Part shown: positions 16,313 to 26,366 of the stretch, piece by piece
Position numbering within the stretch: the stretch's first letter is position 1
How the letters are laid out: each line of letters opens with the position of its first letter
Origin: Lachnospiraceae bacterium OM04-12BH
GTDB taxonomy: Bacteria; Bacillota; Clostridia; Lachnospirales; Lachnospiraceae
DNA length: 64,000 nt
Assembly (NCBI GenBank): GCA_003490145.1
Contig: QULQ01000007.1
Coordinates: 62,001 to 126,000, forward strand
Direction of reading: 5' to 3'
Program-made: the position numbers and the translations under genes
Notes under the pieces: model-generated
What the model was told of the DNA's origin: nothing
Database searches by the model: none
The model's input: the letters and a program-made list of their open reading frames with translations, nothing else

Positions 16313-17365
16313 ATGGAAGAAGCCTCCCGTATGACATTAGAAGAAATATCTAAAAAAATAGGTATTTCACGCACAACAATATACAAAGTGCTTAGAAATA
16401 AAGACGGTGTCAGCGAAGAAACCGTAAAAATGGTACAGGACGCGCTGGAAAAGTACCATTATGTACAGAACAGAAATGCCCGTAATCTGGCTATGAACCG
16501 CCATTATACGATCGGGTATGTGGGGTTCCGGTCAAAGAGTGCCAATTACTTTGCAACGGAAGTAGGCAGGGGACTTAAGAGGGCACTGCAGGAATTTGGA
16601 GACGACGGACTGACGCTCATGATCTCTGAATTTGATGTGGAGAAGCCTTCGGAGCAGCTTGCAGCTGTAGAAGAGATGAGACAGCAGGGCGTTGACAGCT
16701 TTATCCTTTCCTATTCCAGCCATGAAGTGATCCTCCAGATTCTGGAGAGGCTTGAAAAGGAGAACTGCAGGATCGTATTGCTCAGCCGTGATGTGGCGGA
16801 GCATCCGGACAATTATTATGTGGGCGTGGATTATTACCGCAGTGGCATGCTGGCGGCAGAGCTTCTGATGAAGCTGATGCCGGAGGGCGGCAGAATCTTT
16901 GTACCGGTGACAGAAGAATATAAAACAAATCAGGATATATTGAGCAGACTTTCCGGGTTTCAGGACAGACTGAAAACCTGTGAAAAGCTGGAAATGCTGC
17001 CGCCGTTTTTTGGACTTACCGGAGAAAGGGAGATAAAGGAAGCACTGGAAAAGCTTTTACAGGAAGAACCAGACAGGAAACCGGATGGTATTTTTGATCT
17101 TACCTACCGGCTGGATGTGATCGCAGATGTCCTGAAGCGGCAGAAGAAAAAAATTCCGCTGGTTGGATTCGATCTGTTTGAGGAGATCAGAGGCAGTGTG
17201 GAGGATTCCACGATCGATGCACTGATCTATCAGGATCTGAGCAGCCAGGCATACCGGGCAGTGAGAATGCTGTTTGAAGAGATGTGCTACGGCAAGGTCC
17301 GGAGTGAAAAGAAGCATTATGCCAAGCTGGAGATCATCATGAAAGAGAATCTCATTTATTTCTGA
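16313..17365 (+). CDS. LacI-family transcriptional regulator of the sugar operon
   Basis: The 350-residue protein has the LacI helix-turn-helix (MTLEEISKKIGISRTTIYKVLRN style, residues 7-28) with hinge helix near 50-60, and a periplasmic-binding-protein-like effector domain (about 65-350). Unlike the usual VSRVLN, the recognition helix reads TTIYKVL, a variant common in clostridial sugar regulators. It lies 56 bp before xylulokinase, so its effector is probably a sugar or sugar phosphate from that pathway. Confidence 0.9.
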   Translation: MEEASRMTLEEISKKIGISRTTIYKVLRNKDGVSEETVKMVQDALEKYHYVQNRNARNLAMNRHYTIGYVGFRSKSANYFATEVGRGLKRALQEFGDDGLTLMISEFDVEKPSEQLAAVEEMRQQGVDSFILSYSSHEVILQILERLEKENCRIVLLSRDVAEHPDNYYVGVDYYRSGMLAAELLMKLMPEGGRIFVPVTEEYKTNQDILSRLSGFQDRLKTCEKLEMLPPFFGLTGEREIKEALEKLLQEEPDRKPDGIFDLTYRLDVIADVLKRQKKKIPLVGFDLFEEIRGSVEDSTIDALIYQDLSSQAYRAVRMLFEEMCYGKVRSEKKHYAKLEIIMKENLIYF

Positions 17366-17421
17366 GGATTTTTATATAGAACGATGGAACAGAAGGGTAT
17401 CAGAAGAAAAGGAGGAGAGAA

Positions 17422-18891
17422 ATGTTATACGTAGGAATTGATTTGGGAACCAGCGCAGTGAAGCTGCTTCTGATGGACGGGGAAGGAAAGATACAGAAGA
17501 TCGTATCCAGAGAATATCCCCTGTATTTCCCGCATCCGGGCTGGTCGGAGCAGAAGCCTGAGGACTGGTATGAGCAGGTTATGGATGGCATGAAGGAGCT
17601 GATCGCAGAGGCAGATAAGAGTAAGGTTGCAGGTATCAGCTTTGGCGGACAGATGCACGGACTTGTCATTCTGGATAAGGAGGATCAGGTGATCCGTCCC
17701 GCAATCCTCTGGAATGACGGAAGAACCTATGAAGAGTGTGATTATCTGAACAATGTGATCGGCAAGGAAAAGCTTTCCGAGTATACAGCCAATATTTCCT
17801 TTACCGGATTTACGGCACCGAAGATCCTCTGGGTGAAGAATAAGGAGCCTGAGAATTTTAAAAAAATTGTGAAGATCATGCTTCCCAAGGACTATATCGC
17901 CTATAAGCTGACCGGTGTGAACTGTACGGATGTATCAGATGCTTCCGGTATGCTGCTGATGGATGTGAAAAACCGCCGCTGGTCAAAGGAAATGTGTGAG
18001 ATCTGTGGTATCAGCGAGGAGATGCTGCCAAAGCTTTATGAAAGCTATGAATGCGTAGGCACAGTAAAGCCAGAGATCGCAAGGGAGCTTGGTATTCCGG
18101 AGACAGTAAAGGTGGCAGCCGGCGCAGGTGACAATGCCGCAGCAGCAGTAGGAACCGGAACTGTTGGAGATGGTATGTGCAATATCTCCCTTGGAACAAG
18201 CGGAACCATCTTTATCTCTTCTGAGAAATTTGGTGTAGATAAGAACAATGCGTTGCATGCCTTTGCACATGCAGACGGACATTATCATCTGATGGGATGT
18301 ATGCTCAGTGCAGCTTCCTGCAATAAATGGTGGATGGATGAGATCATCGGTACCTCCGACTACGGCGCAGAGCAGAAGAAGATCGGGGCACTTGGAGAAA
18401 ATCACGTGTATTTCCTGCCCTACCTGATGGGCGAGCGTTCCCCTCATAATAACCCCAATGCCAGAGGAACCTTTATCGGCATGACCATGGATACCACCAG
18501 GGCAGATATGACCCAGGCAGTGCTGGAGGGCGTAGCCTTTGCACTTCGTGATTCCTTCGAGGTAGCCAAGTCCCTTGGCATTAAGATTGAGCGGACGAAG
18601 ATCTGCGGCGGCGGTGCGAAGAGCCCTCTCTGGAAAAAGATGATCGCCAACATCCTGAACCTGAAGGTGGATGTGATCGAAAGTGAAGAAGGACCGGCAC
18701 TTGGCGGAGCCATGCTGGCGGCGGTAGCCTGCGGGGAATATAAGAACGTGGAAGAAGCTGCCGCTAAGATCGTAAGGATTGTGGATACTGTAGAGCCGGA
18801 GGAAGAGCTGGTAAAGAAGTATGACGAGCGTTATCAGCAGTTCAGGCAGATCTATCCTGCCTGCAAGCCGCTGTTTGATATCATTAAGTAA
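17422..18891 (+). CDS. xylB: Xylulokinase (FGGY family)
   Basis: The 489-residue protein begins with the ATPase phosphate-1 loop (VGIDLGTSAVKLLLMD) and has the FGGY signatures, with FGGQMHGLV near residue 75 and LEGVAFALRDSFE near 375, plus the glycine-rich KICGGGAKSPLWKKM. It phosphorylates D-xylulose (or a related ketose) for the pentose phosphate or phosphoketolase route. Context with a FucI/AraA-like isomerase means other ketoses cannot be excluded. AGGAGAG precedes the start. Confidence 0.9.
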   Translation: MLYVGIDLGTSAVKLLLMDGEGKIQKIVSREYPLYFPHPGWSEQKPEDWYEQVMDGMKELIAEADKSKVAGISFGGQMHGLVILDKEDQVIRPAILWNDGRTYEECDYLNNVIGKEKLSEYTANISFTGFTAPKILWVKNKEPENFKKIVKIMLPKDYIAYKLTGVNCTDVSDASGMLLMDVKNRRWSKEMCEICGISEEMLPKLYESYECVGTVKPEIARELGIPETVKVAAGAGDNAAAAVGTGTVGDGMCNISLGTSGTIFISSEKFGVDKNNALHAFAHADGHYHLMGCMLSAASCNKWWMDEIIGTSDYGAEQKKIGALGENHVYFLPYLMGERSPHNNPNARGTFIGMTMDTTRADMTQAVLEGVAFALRDSFEVAKSLGIKIERTKICGGGAKSPLWKKMIANILNLKVDVIESEEGPALGGAMLAAVACGEYKNVEEAAAKIVRIVDTVEPEEELVKKYDERYQQFRQIYPACKPLFDIIK

Positions 18892-18918
18892 TTTTATTTT
18901 AAAGAAGGGAGAAGGAAA

Positions 18919-19539
18919 ATGAAGATTTACAGTGTAACAGATGAGAGATTCAAGACCTATGGAAGAGTTGTTACCGGGATCGACTTTTCAGAGCTCTGCA
19001 AGGCCATGGAAGAAACACCCTGTCCTGAGGATGTGATCTATGTACCGGGAGATCCGAAGCTTGAGGCACTTCCAGTTATGAAGGAGCTGACAGATAAGAC
19101 CTACGGAGAGCTGCAGGTCCAGATCGGTTACTGCAACGGACACAACTGTATGCTGAATGCTTTTGAATATCACAGAAGCTCAGAGATCAATGTGGCAGTG
19201 ACAGACGCCATTCTGATCCTTGGCAGACAGCAGGATATCACGGAGGACTTTACATATGATACCTCTCTGGCAGAAGCATTTCTGATTCCTGCGGGAACTG
19301 CAGTAGAAGTATATGCAACCACTCTGCATTATGCACCCTGCGGCGTAAATGGACAGGGCTTCCGTGTGACAGTAGTACTTCCGAAGGGAACCAACCTTGA
19401 TCTGGAAGCAGCCCATACAGAGGGTGAGGACGGACACCTTACCGCAAAGAACAAATGGCTCCTTGGCCATCCCGAAGGAGGACTTCCGGAGGGCAGTCCC
19501 ATGGGACTTGTTGGAAAGAACCTTAATATCAATGAATAA
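18919..19539 (+). CDS. DUF4867 cupin-like protein
   Basis: The 206-residue protein matches my recollection of the DUF4867 family. Histidines and glutamates that could bind a metal cluster in NGHNCMLNAFEYHRSSEIN (residues 74-92), with a later conserved histidine-containing strand (TTLHYAPCGVNGQGF), like a cupin barrel. It lies between a ketose kinase and an aldose-ketose isomerase, so a sugar-related epimerase, lyase or mutarotase-like role is plausible but unproven. GAAGGGAGAAGG precedes the start. Confidence 0.75.
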   Translation: MKIYSVTDERFKTYGRVVTGIDFSELCKAMEETPCPEDVIYVPGDPKLEALPVMKELTDKTYGELQVQIGYCNGHNCMLNAFEYHRSSEINVAVTDAILILGRQQDITEDFTYDTSLAEAFLIPAGTAVEVYATTLHYAPCGVNGQGFRVTVVLPKGTNLDLEAAHTEGEDGHLTAKNKWLLGHPEGGLPEGSPMGLVGKNLNINE

Positions 19540-19570
19540 AACAATATAAGAAAACAGGAGGTAGGTAATC

Positions 19571-21052
19571 ATGAACAATTTACCGGTAGTAAAACTTGGT
19601 ATCGTGGCAGTCAGCCGTGACTGTTTCCCGATCGAATTATCACAGAAGAGACGTGCAGCAATCAAGGCTGCCTACAAGGGTGACTTATATGAGTGCCCTG
19701 TCACTGTGGAAAATGAGCAGGATATGCTGAAGGCAGTAGAGGATGTAAAGAAGGCAGAGTGTAATGCTCTTGTAGTATTCCTTGGAAATTTCGGACCGGA
19801 AACACCGGAAACCCTGATCGCAAAGAATTTTGACGGCCCCTGCATGTTCGTAGCAGCAGCAGAAGGTGACGGCGATATGATCAATGGAAGAGGCGATGCT
19901 TACTGTGGTATGCTGAACTGCTCCTATAACCTGAAAATGCGTCATCTGCAGGGCTATATTCCTGAATATCCTGTAGGAACCGCAGATGATATCGCAAAGA
20001 TGATCGGCGAATTTGTACCGATCGCACGTGCTGTCATTGGTGTCCGCAATCTGAAGATCATCACCTTTGGTCCCCGTCCTCAGGACTTCTTTGCCTGCAA
20101 CGCACCGATCAAGGGCTTATATGAGCTTGGCGTAGAGATCGAAGAGAACTCTGAACTGGATCTGCTTGTTTCCTTCAAGGAGCATGAGAATGATCCCCGT
20201 ATCCCTGAGGTATGTGCAGACATGGCTAAGGAAATGGGAGAAGGCAGCTACTACGAAGACCTCAATGTCAAGATGGCACAGTTCGAGCTTACCCTGCTTG
20301 ACTGGGCTGAGAACCACAAGGGTGCAAGAAAGTATGTGGCATTTGCTGATAAGTGCTGGCCTGCATTCCCTTCCCAGTTTGGATTTGAGCCCTGCTATGT
20401 AAACAGCCGTCTGGCATCCCGCGGTATTCCGGTATCCTGCGAGGTAGATATCTACGGTGCTCTCAGCGAATACATCGGACTGTGCATATCTGATGATGCA
20501 GTTACACTGCTTGATATCAACAACTCCGTACCGAAGTATATTTATGACGAGGATATCGCCGGCAAGTATGATTATGCTTTGACAGATACCTTCATGGGCT
20601 TCCACTGCGGAAATACACCGGAGTGCAAGATGTGCTCATCCAGAGCTGTTAAATATCAGCTCATCCAGCACAGACTTCTTGAGCCCGCTGGAAGCGAGCC
20701 TGATTTCACAAGAGGAACCCTGGAGGGTGATATCGCAGCTTCTGACATTACCTTCTATCGTCTGCAGTGCAATTCAGACGGAGAGCTGGTTTCCTATGTG
20801 GCAGAAGGTGAGATCCTTGATGTTCCGACCAGATCCTTCGGCGGTATCGGTATCTTCGCTATTCCTGAAATGGGAAGATTTTACCGTCATGTACTGGTTG
20901 AGAAGAATTTCCCTCACCATGGCGCTGTTATGTTCGGACATTACGGGAAAGCAATGTTCGAGGTACTGAAGCTCCTTGGTGTAAAGCTTGACAGCATCGG
21001 TTATAATCAGCCGAAGGGAGTTCGTTATCCTTCTGAGAATCCTTTCGCATAA
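19571..21052 (+). CDS. L-fucose/L-arabinose isomerase family protein
   Basis: The 493-residue protein belongs by overall layout to the FucI/AraA-fold sugar isomerases: an N-terminal Rossmann-like half (LGIVAVSRDCFP, NALVVFLGNFGPETPETL) and a C-terminal half with candidate metal ligands in SCEVDIYGALSEYI, LLDINNS and MGFHCGNTPECKMCSS. It probably converts an aldose to a ketose that the neighbouring kinase phosphorylates. Substrate could be D-arabinose, L-fucose or a similar sugar; I cannot tell. Extra cysteines (HCGNTPECKMC) are notable. It is the last gene of the operon. Confidence 0.8.
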   Translation: MNNLPVVKLGIVAVSRDCFPIELSQKRRAAIKAAYKGDLYECPVTVENEQDMLKAVEDVKKAECNALVVFLGNFGPETPETLIAKNFDGPCMFVAAAEGDGDMINGRGDAYCGMLNCSYNLKMRHLQGYIPEYPVGTADDIAKMIGEFVPIARAVIGVRNLKIITFGPRPQDFFACNAPIKGLYELGVEIEENSELDLLVSFKEHENDPRIPEVCADMAKEMGEGSYYEDLNVKMAQFELTLLDWAENHKGARKYVAFADKCWPAFPSQFGFEPCYVNSRLASRGIPVSCEVDIYGALSEYIGLCISDDAVTLLDINNSVPKYIYDEDIAGKYDYALTDTFMGFHCGNTPECKMCSSRAVKYQLIQHRLLEPAGSEPDFTRGTLEGDIAASDITFYRLQCNSDGELVSYVAEGEILDVPTRSFGGIGIFAIPEMGRFYRHVLVEKNFPHHGAVMFGHYGKAMFEVLKLLGVKLDSIGYNQPKGVRYPSENPFA

Positions 21053-21095
21053 GAAATCAGACAGACTGAAAAGGTAAGATGAAATAAAAATAAGG

Positions 21096-21147
21096 CTGCC
21101 GCTCTTTTCCATGACAGAAGGCTGTATGGAGAGGGCGGCAGTTTTTT
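21096..21147 (+). terminator. Rho-independent terminator of the sugar operon
   Basis: CTGCCGCTCTTTTCCAT pairs with ATGGAGAGGGCGGCAG across a 12-base loop and is followed by TTTTTT. Confidence 0.93.
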
Positions 21148-21269
21148 GATGCATAACAGAAGAGATTTTTACTTTTTTTGTAAGAAAATATACTAGATTT
21201 CTGACAGGAAGATGAGTATACTCTAACTTGCTTCAGTAGAGAAAACTTCTATTTCAGGAGGAGAAGAAA

Positions 21270-22622
21270 ATGGCAGGAAGTTCAGCAAAGGATATGACAG
21301 TTGGTTCACCGATGAAGCTGATTCTGGGGTTTGCAGTACCCCTGTTGTTCGGCTTTCTGTTCCAGCAGTTTTACAGCGTTGTGGATACTATTATTGTTGG
21401 GAAGACACTTGGTGTTGATGCTCTTGCCGGTGTAGGTGCTACCGGTTCCGTGAATTTTCTTGTGATCGGCTTCTGCATGGGTGTCTGTAATGGATTTGCA
21501 ATCCCGGTGGCCCAGAAATTTGGTGCCAAGGATTATGTGACCATGCGCCGTTTTATTGCGAACAGTGTGTGGCTTTCTATAGGATTTGCTGCTGTGATGA
21601 CCGTACTGGTATCGATATTCTGCAGGCAGATCCTGACTCTGATGAGAACACCGGAGGATATTTTTGAATACGCCTATTCATATATCCTGATTGTATTTAT
21701 CGGGATTCCTGCCACTTATTTATACAACCTGTTGTCCGGCTTTATCCGTTCCATCGGGGACAGTAAGACTCCCCTGGTATTTCTTGTGATCTCTTCCGTT
21801 TTGAACATCGGACTTGACCTCCTGATGATCATGGTCTTCCGGATGGGAGTGGCGGGAGCTGCAGTTGCCACGGTGCTTTCCCAGCTTATTTCAGGAATCC
21901 TGTGTCTGATATATATGTATTATAAATTTGACATTCTGATCGTGAAGAAGGATGAATGGAAGGCGGATACCCATCTGATGAGGATTCTATGCAGCATGGG
22001 TGTTCCCATGGGACTGCAGTATTCCATCACAGCGATCGGATCTGTTATTCTTCAGACAGCGGTCAATACCCTCGGCTCGGCAGCAGTAGCGGCCATGACA
22101 GCAGGCTCAAAGGTAAGTCTGTTTTTCTGCTGTCCCTTTGATGCCCTTGGCTCCACCATGTCAACCTATGGAGGACAGAATGTGGGAGCAAAGAGGCTTG
22201 ACCGGATCGGCAAAGGTCTGCTATCCTGTAGCATATTGGGAATTGTTTATTCTATTGCAGCCTTTGTGATCCTGTATTTCTTCGGGGATAAATTTGCATT
22301 GATGTTTCTGGATGCAGGGGAGACAGAAATTCTGCAGAATGCACGGATGATGCTTGTGATCAACTCAGCATTTTTTATTCCACTTGCGTTTGTAAATGTG
22401 ATCCGCTTCCTGATCCAGGGAATGGGCTACAGTACCTTTGCGATCCTGGCGGGTGTATTTGAAATGATAGCAAGGACGCTGGGGGGTGTTTTTCTGGTAC
22501 CTGTGTTTGGGTATACCGGAGCCTGCTTTGCAAGCCCACTGGCCTGGATCCTTGCTGATCTGTTTCTGTTTCCGGCATATTTCCATGTGATGAAGAGGCT
22601 GCATAAGATCCTGAAAGTGTAG
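21270..22622 (+). CDS. MATE-family efflux transporter
   Basis: The 450-residue protein has about twelve hydrophobic helices in two related halves. Recognisable MATE features are the first-helix segment (PLLFGFLFQQFYSVVDTIIVGKTLG) and the second-half counterpart near residue 245 (PMGLQYSITAIGSVILQ). MATE proteins export drugs or metabolites in exchange for sodium ions or protons. AGGAGGAG precedes the start. No regulator is adjacent. Confidence 0.92.
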   Translation: MAGSSAKDMTVGSPMKLILGFAVPLLFGFLFQQFYSVVDTIIVGKTLGVDALAGVGATGSVNFLVIGFCMGVCNGFAIPVAQKFGAKDYVTMRRFIANSVWLSIGFAAVMTVLVSIFCRQILTLMRTPEDIFEYAYSYILIVFIGIPATYLYNLLSGFIRSIGDSKTPLVFLVISSVLNIGLDLLMIMVFRMGVAGAAVATVLSQLISGILCLIYMYYKFDILIVKKDEWKADTHLMRILCSMGVPMGLQYSITAIGSVILQTAVNTLGSAAVAAMTAGSKVSLFFCCPFDALGSTMSTYGGQNVGAKRLDRIGKGLLSCSILGIVYSIAAFVILYFFGDKFALMFLDAGETEILQNARMMLVINSAFFIPLAFVNVIRFLIQGMGYSTFAILAGVFEMIARTLGGVFLVPVFGYTGACFASPLAWILADLFLFPAYFHVMKRLHKILKV

Positions 22623-22678
22623 TCCCCGGAAGGGGAGAAGGGCTGTGCATATTTTGGAAGGCTGCACAGAAGAGCGGA

Positions 22679-23440
22679 ATGAATGCAGAAGAAGAACAAA
22701 TGAAAAAAAGGCTCCGTGAGCTGGCAGAAAGATCGTACAGGGGAAATTGTTATACCTTTACAGATTTTCTGTCGCTTGCGGAGCTTTCCTGTTACTACGA
22801 AATGGAGCGTGAGCTGTCATTTGCCGGAGAGATGGTATCAGGTGGCAGTGAAGGGCGGGAGCGGTGCATGATCCGGTTTGGAAATCCGGGAGAGCTTGGT
22901 TATGAACAGGATTTTCCCATTGTATGTCTCAGGATAAGACCACTCATGAAAAAATTTGCAGAGGATCTTACACACAGGGATTTTCTTGGTGCACTGATGA
23001 ACCTTGGTATTGAAAGAGGTACTCTTGGGGATATTATCCTTCAGGAAAAGGAAGCATTTCTGTTCTGTAAAGAGATCATTGCACCTTATATCATGGAGAA
23101 CCTGACAAGGGTAAGACATACCTCTGTCCTCTGTGAGGTGACAGAGGAGATACCGGTGGAAGGAGAGGCAGAGCTTAAGGATATCAATATACAGATTGCA
23201 TCAGAACGTATTGACGGTGTGATCGCAAAGGTGTATAAATTATCAAGAAGTGACAGTGCAGCCTTGTTTCTGCAAAAGAGGATCTTCGTGAATGGAAGAC
23301 AGTGTGAAAATAACAGTCATATGCTGAAGGACGGAGATCAGATTTCTGTACGTGGCTATGGAAGGTTTATCTATGCAGGAGACCGGGGATTAAGCAAAAA
23401 GGGGAAGCTGAATGCATTGATACAGATTTACGGCGGATAA
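22679..23440 (+). CDS. YlmH-family S4-domain RNA-binding protein
   Basis: The 253-residue protein matches the YlmH family: an N-terminal alpha/beta region (KRLRELAERSYRGNCYTFTDFLSLAEL ...), a middle domain (FLGALMNLGIERGTLGDIIL) and a C-terminal S4 RNA-binding domain (about residues 182-240; LFLQKRIFVNGRQCENNSHMLKDGDQISV). YlmH proteins bind the 50S subunit and take part in rescue of stalled nascent chains. It is not next to division genes as ylmH is in Bacillus. ATG 22700 is an alternative start; neither has a clear binding site. Confidence 0.85.
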   Translation: MNAEEEQMKKRLRELAERSYRGNCYTFTDFLSLAELSCYYEMERELSFAGEMVSGGSEGRERCMIRFGNPGELGYEQDFPIVCLRIRPLMKKFAEDLTHRDFLGALMNLGIERGTLGDIILQEKEAFLFCKEIIAPYIMENLTRVRHTSVLCEVTEEIPVEGEAELKDINIQIASERIDGVIAKVYKLSRSDSAALFLQKRIFVNGRQCENNSHMLKDGDQISVRGYGRFIYAGDRGLSKKGKLNALIQIYGG

Positions 23441-23457
23441 GAAAGGACAGAAAACCT

Positions 23458-24375
23458 ATGCTGCTTTTACAACAAATGATTATCATGTTTCTGCTTATGA
23501 GTGTCGGCTTTGTGGGAAGTAAGATCGGAATGATCACAGAAGAAACCTCCAAAAGGCTGTCGGCGATCGTTGTGAATATCGCCAATCCGGCGATGATCCT
23601 TGTCAGTGGGATCAGTGACGAAAGAATGGAAGGCAGGGAGCTGCTTTCACTGACAGTAGTAATCCTTGCGATCTATGCGGTACTTTTGCTGCTGGCTTAT
23701 CTGCTGCCGGTATTGCTGCGTGTAGATCCAAAGAGCAGGGGTGTTTATCAGGCCATGACGGTATTTTCCAATATAGGCTTTATGGGGTATCCCATAATCG
23801 CAGCCCTGTATGGAAGCAGCGCCATTCTTTATGGAGCACTGTACAGCATCCCTTTTAATATATTGATCTATACCTTTGGTGTCTCCGCACTGCGGAAAAA
23901 GGAGAATGGTGAGGAAAAGAAAAAGCTTTCGCTGAAGGAAGTCCTGAATATCGGGGTGATCACCAGTATTATTTCACTGATCCTGTATCTCTGGCAGATC
24001 CGGGTACCGGGATTTCTCACAGATACGCTGAGTTATCTTGGAAATCTGACTGCACCTTTAAGTATGATGGTCATTGGCGCTTCCATGACAAGCATCAGTC
24101 TGAGGGAGCTGTTTACGGATGTGAGGCTGTTACTCTTTTCACTGATCAAGCTGCTTCTGATACCGGTTCTTGGTATGCTGCTGATCCGGCAGGTAGTGAC
24201 AAATGAGGTGATCTGCGGTGTATTTATGATCATGCTGGCAACACCGGTAGGAAGCATGACTGCCATGCTGGCACAGGAGTATGACGGAGATTATGAGACA
24301 GCATCAAGAGGTGTGACACTGACGACGCTTTTGTCAGTCATTACCATGCCTGTGGTATCGCTGCTCCTGTTTTAG
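23458..24375 (+). CDS. AEC-family (auxin efflux carrier type) transporter
   Basis: The 305-residue protein has about ten hydrophobic helices in two halves, with the AEC-type opening (IIMFLLMSVGFVGSKIG ... NIANPAMIL) and the conserved second-half segment APLSMMVIGASM. Bacterial members move malate, other carboxylates or amino-acid-like solutes. Its start lies 17 bp after the S4-domain gene. Confidence 0.88.
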   Translation: MLLLQQMIIMFLLMSVGFVGSKIGMITEETSKRLSAIVVNIANPAMILVSGISDERMEGRELLSLTVVILAIYAVLLLLAYLLPVLLRVDPKSRGVYQAMTVFSNIGFMGYPIIAALYGSSAILYGALYSIPFNILIYTFGVSALRKKENGEEKKKLSLKEVLNIGVITSIISLILYLWQIRVPGFLTDTLSYLGNLTAPLSMMVIGASMTSISLRELFTDVRLLLFSLIKLLLIPVLGMLLIRQVVTNEVICGVFMIMLATPVGSMTAMLAQEYDGDYETASRGVTLTTLLSVITMPVVSLLLF

Positions 24376-24450
24376 GACTTTGCGGATATGAAAATAAAAG
24401 AAAACACAAAATAAAAGAGAAAAATAGAAGCAGGGAAAGGAAGGTTTAAG

Positions 24451-25671
24451 ATGGAAAAGGTTACGGACAGGTTTTTGCGTTATGTACAGATAGATACCCA
24501 GTCAGATGAAGAGGGAACAGGTACGCCGACTACGGAAAAGCAGCATGAGCTTGCCAGGCTCCTCGTGGAAGAGCTTACAAAAATGGGAGCAGAGGAGATC
24601 ACCTATGATAAGGAGCACTGCTATGTATATGCTTCCATTCCTGCCACAGAAGGGATGGAGAAAAAGCCGGTCATGGGCTTCATTTCCCATATGGATACCT
24701 CTCCGGCAGTAAGCGGGGCGAATGTAAGGCCGCGGATCATTACTGCTTATGACGGAAAGGATATTGTCCTGAACAGCGGGCTTGGCATTGTCATGAAAAC
24801 AGCGGATTTTCCGGAGCTTAAGGAATATCAGGGAAAGAGCCTGATCGTGACAGACGGAACTACGCTGCTTGGCGCAGATGACAAGGCAGGTGTTGCTGAG
24901 ATCATGACCATGGCGGAGTACCTGCTTTCCCACAGGGATGTTCCCCATGGAAAGCTCCGGATCGGCTTTACCCCGGATGAAGAGGTGGGAGCGGGAGCAG
25001 ATCACTTTGATGTAGAGTTGTTTTCAGCAGACTGTGCCTATACGGTGGATGGCGGTAAGCTCGGGGAGCTGGAATATGAGAATTTCAATGCGGCAGGCGC
25101 CAGGGTAACCTTCCATGGGAGAAGTGTGCATCCGGGAGATGCCAAGAACAAAATGAAGAATGCATTGCTGACTGCCATGGAATTCCAGGGAATGCTGCCT
25201 GTATCTGAAAACCCGATGTATACGGAAAAATATGAGGGCTTCTACCATCTGGATGCACTGAATGGAGATATTGAAAGGGCAGTGGCAGATTATATCATCA
25301 GGGATCATTCCAGAGAAAAATTTGAACAGAAAAAGGCATTGTTTGAGAAGGCTGGTGCATTCCTGAATGAGAAGTATGGGGAAGGCACAGTGGAAATAGA
25401 GCTTAAGGATTCTTATTACAACATGAAGGAGATCATAGAGGATCATATGGAGCTGATCGACCATGCCATGGAGGCGATGAGGGAAGCCGGGGTAGAGCCA
25501 GTTGTGGTTCCCATCCGGGGCGGTACGGATGGTGCCAGACTTTCCTACATGGGGCTGCCCTGCCCGAACCTCTGTACAGGAGGCCATAATTTCCATGGCA
25601 GATTTGAGTATATCTGCATAGAATCCATGGAGGCAGTTGTAAGGATCCTTCTGAACCTGGCAAGGGGGTGA
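24451..25671 (+). CDS. pepT: Peptidase T (tripeptide aminopeptidase, M20B)
   Basis: The 406-residue protein has every metal and catalytic landmark of PepT: ISHMDTS (zinc His and catalytic Asp), GADDKAG (bridging Asp), FTPDEEVG (catalytic and zinc Glu), YTVDGG, and the C-terminal zinc His in TGGHNFHG. It removes N-terminal residues from tripeptides in the cytoplasm. It overlaps nothing, but the serine dehydratase operon begins 6 bp after its stop, so they may be expressed together for peptide and amino acid use. Confidence 0.95.
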   Translation: MEKVTDRFLRYVQIDTQSDEEGTGTPTTEKQHELARLLVEELTKMGAEEITYDKEHCYVYASIPATEGMEKKPVMGFISHMDTSPAVSGANVRPRIITAYDGKDIVLNSGLGIVMKTADFPELKEYQGKSLIVTDGTTLLGADDKAGVAEIMTMAEYLLSHRDVPHGKLRIGFTPDEEVGAGADHFDVELFSADCAYTVDGGKLGELEYENFNAAGARVTFHGRSVHPGDAKNKMKNALLTAMEFQGMLPVSENPMYTEKYEGFYHLDALNGDIERAVADYIIRDHSREKFEQKKALFEKAGAFLNEKYGEGTVEIELKDSYYNMKEIIEDHMELIDHAMEAMREAGVEPVVVPIRGGTDGARLSYMGLPCPNLCTGGHNFHGRFEYICIESMEAVVRILLNLARG

Positions 25672-25676
25672 ATGGT

Positions 25677-26336
25677 ATGAACATATACGATATTATAGGA
25701 CCGGTTATGGTCGGTCCCTCCAGCTCCCATACAGCAGGTGCTGCCAAGATAGGCTATGTATCAGGAAAGCTTCTTGGCGAGCCGGTAAGGGAGGCAAGGA
25801 TCCTGCTGTATGGCTCCTTTCTGGCAACCGGTATCGGACATGGAACAAGAAAAGCGATCATAGCAGGACTTCTTGGAATGAAGCCGGATGATACCAGGAT
25901 ACCGGAAAGCTTTGCACTGGCAGAGCAAAGAGGGATCCGGTTTTCCTTTGGGGAAGCGGAGCTGAAGGAGGGGCATCCTAATTCTGCCGAGCTGCTGCTT
26001 ACCGGAGAAACGGGTAAAACGCTGGAAATTGTCGGTGAGTCTCTTGGCGGGGGCAGGATCAATATTGCGAGGATCGATGGGATCGCAACCAATTTTTCAG
26101 GAGATTATCCTACGCTGATCGTACATAACCTGGATCAGCCCGGACACGTCACAGAGGTTACGTCCATGCTGGGACATAAGTCTGTGAACATTGCGACCAT
26201 GCAGCTTTACAGGAGAAGCCGGGGCGGTGATGCGGTTATGGTCATTGAGTGTGACCAGGAGGTTCCGGAGGACGGGATCCGTTTCCTGACACATCTTGAG
26301 GGAATTCAGAAGGTGACGTATCTGAGCCTTCTTTAA
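25677..26336 (+). CDS. sdaAB: L-serine ammonia-lyase, iron-sulfur type, beta subunit
   Basis: ATG 25677 follows AAGGGGGTG. The 219-residue protein shows the beta-subunit motif IGPVMVGPSSSHTAGA (residues 7-22) and a C-terminal ACT domain (about 147-218; HNLDQPGHVTEVTSMLGHKSVNIATMQL begins it). With the alpha subunit it deaminates L-serine to pyruvate. The ACT domain may sense serine. Confidence 0.95.
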   Translation: MNIYDIIGPVMVGPSSSHTAGAAKIGYVSGKLLGEPVREARILLYGSFLATGIGHGTRKAIIAGLLGMKPDDTRIPESFALAEQRGIRFSFGEAELKEGHPNSAELLLTGETGKTLEIVGESLGGGRINIARIDGIATNFSGDYPTLIVHNLDQPGHVTEVTSMLGHKSVNIATMQLYRRSRGGDAVMVIECDQEVPEDGIRFLTHLEGIQKVTYLSLL

Positions 26337-26366
26337 CGGAGGCTGTGAAAGAGAGGGAAAGAGCAG

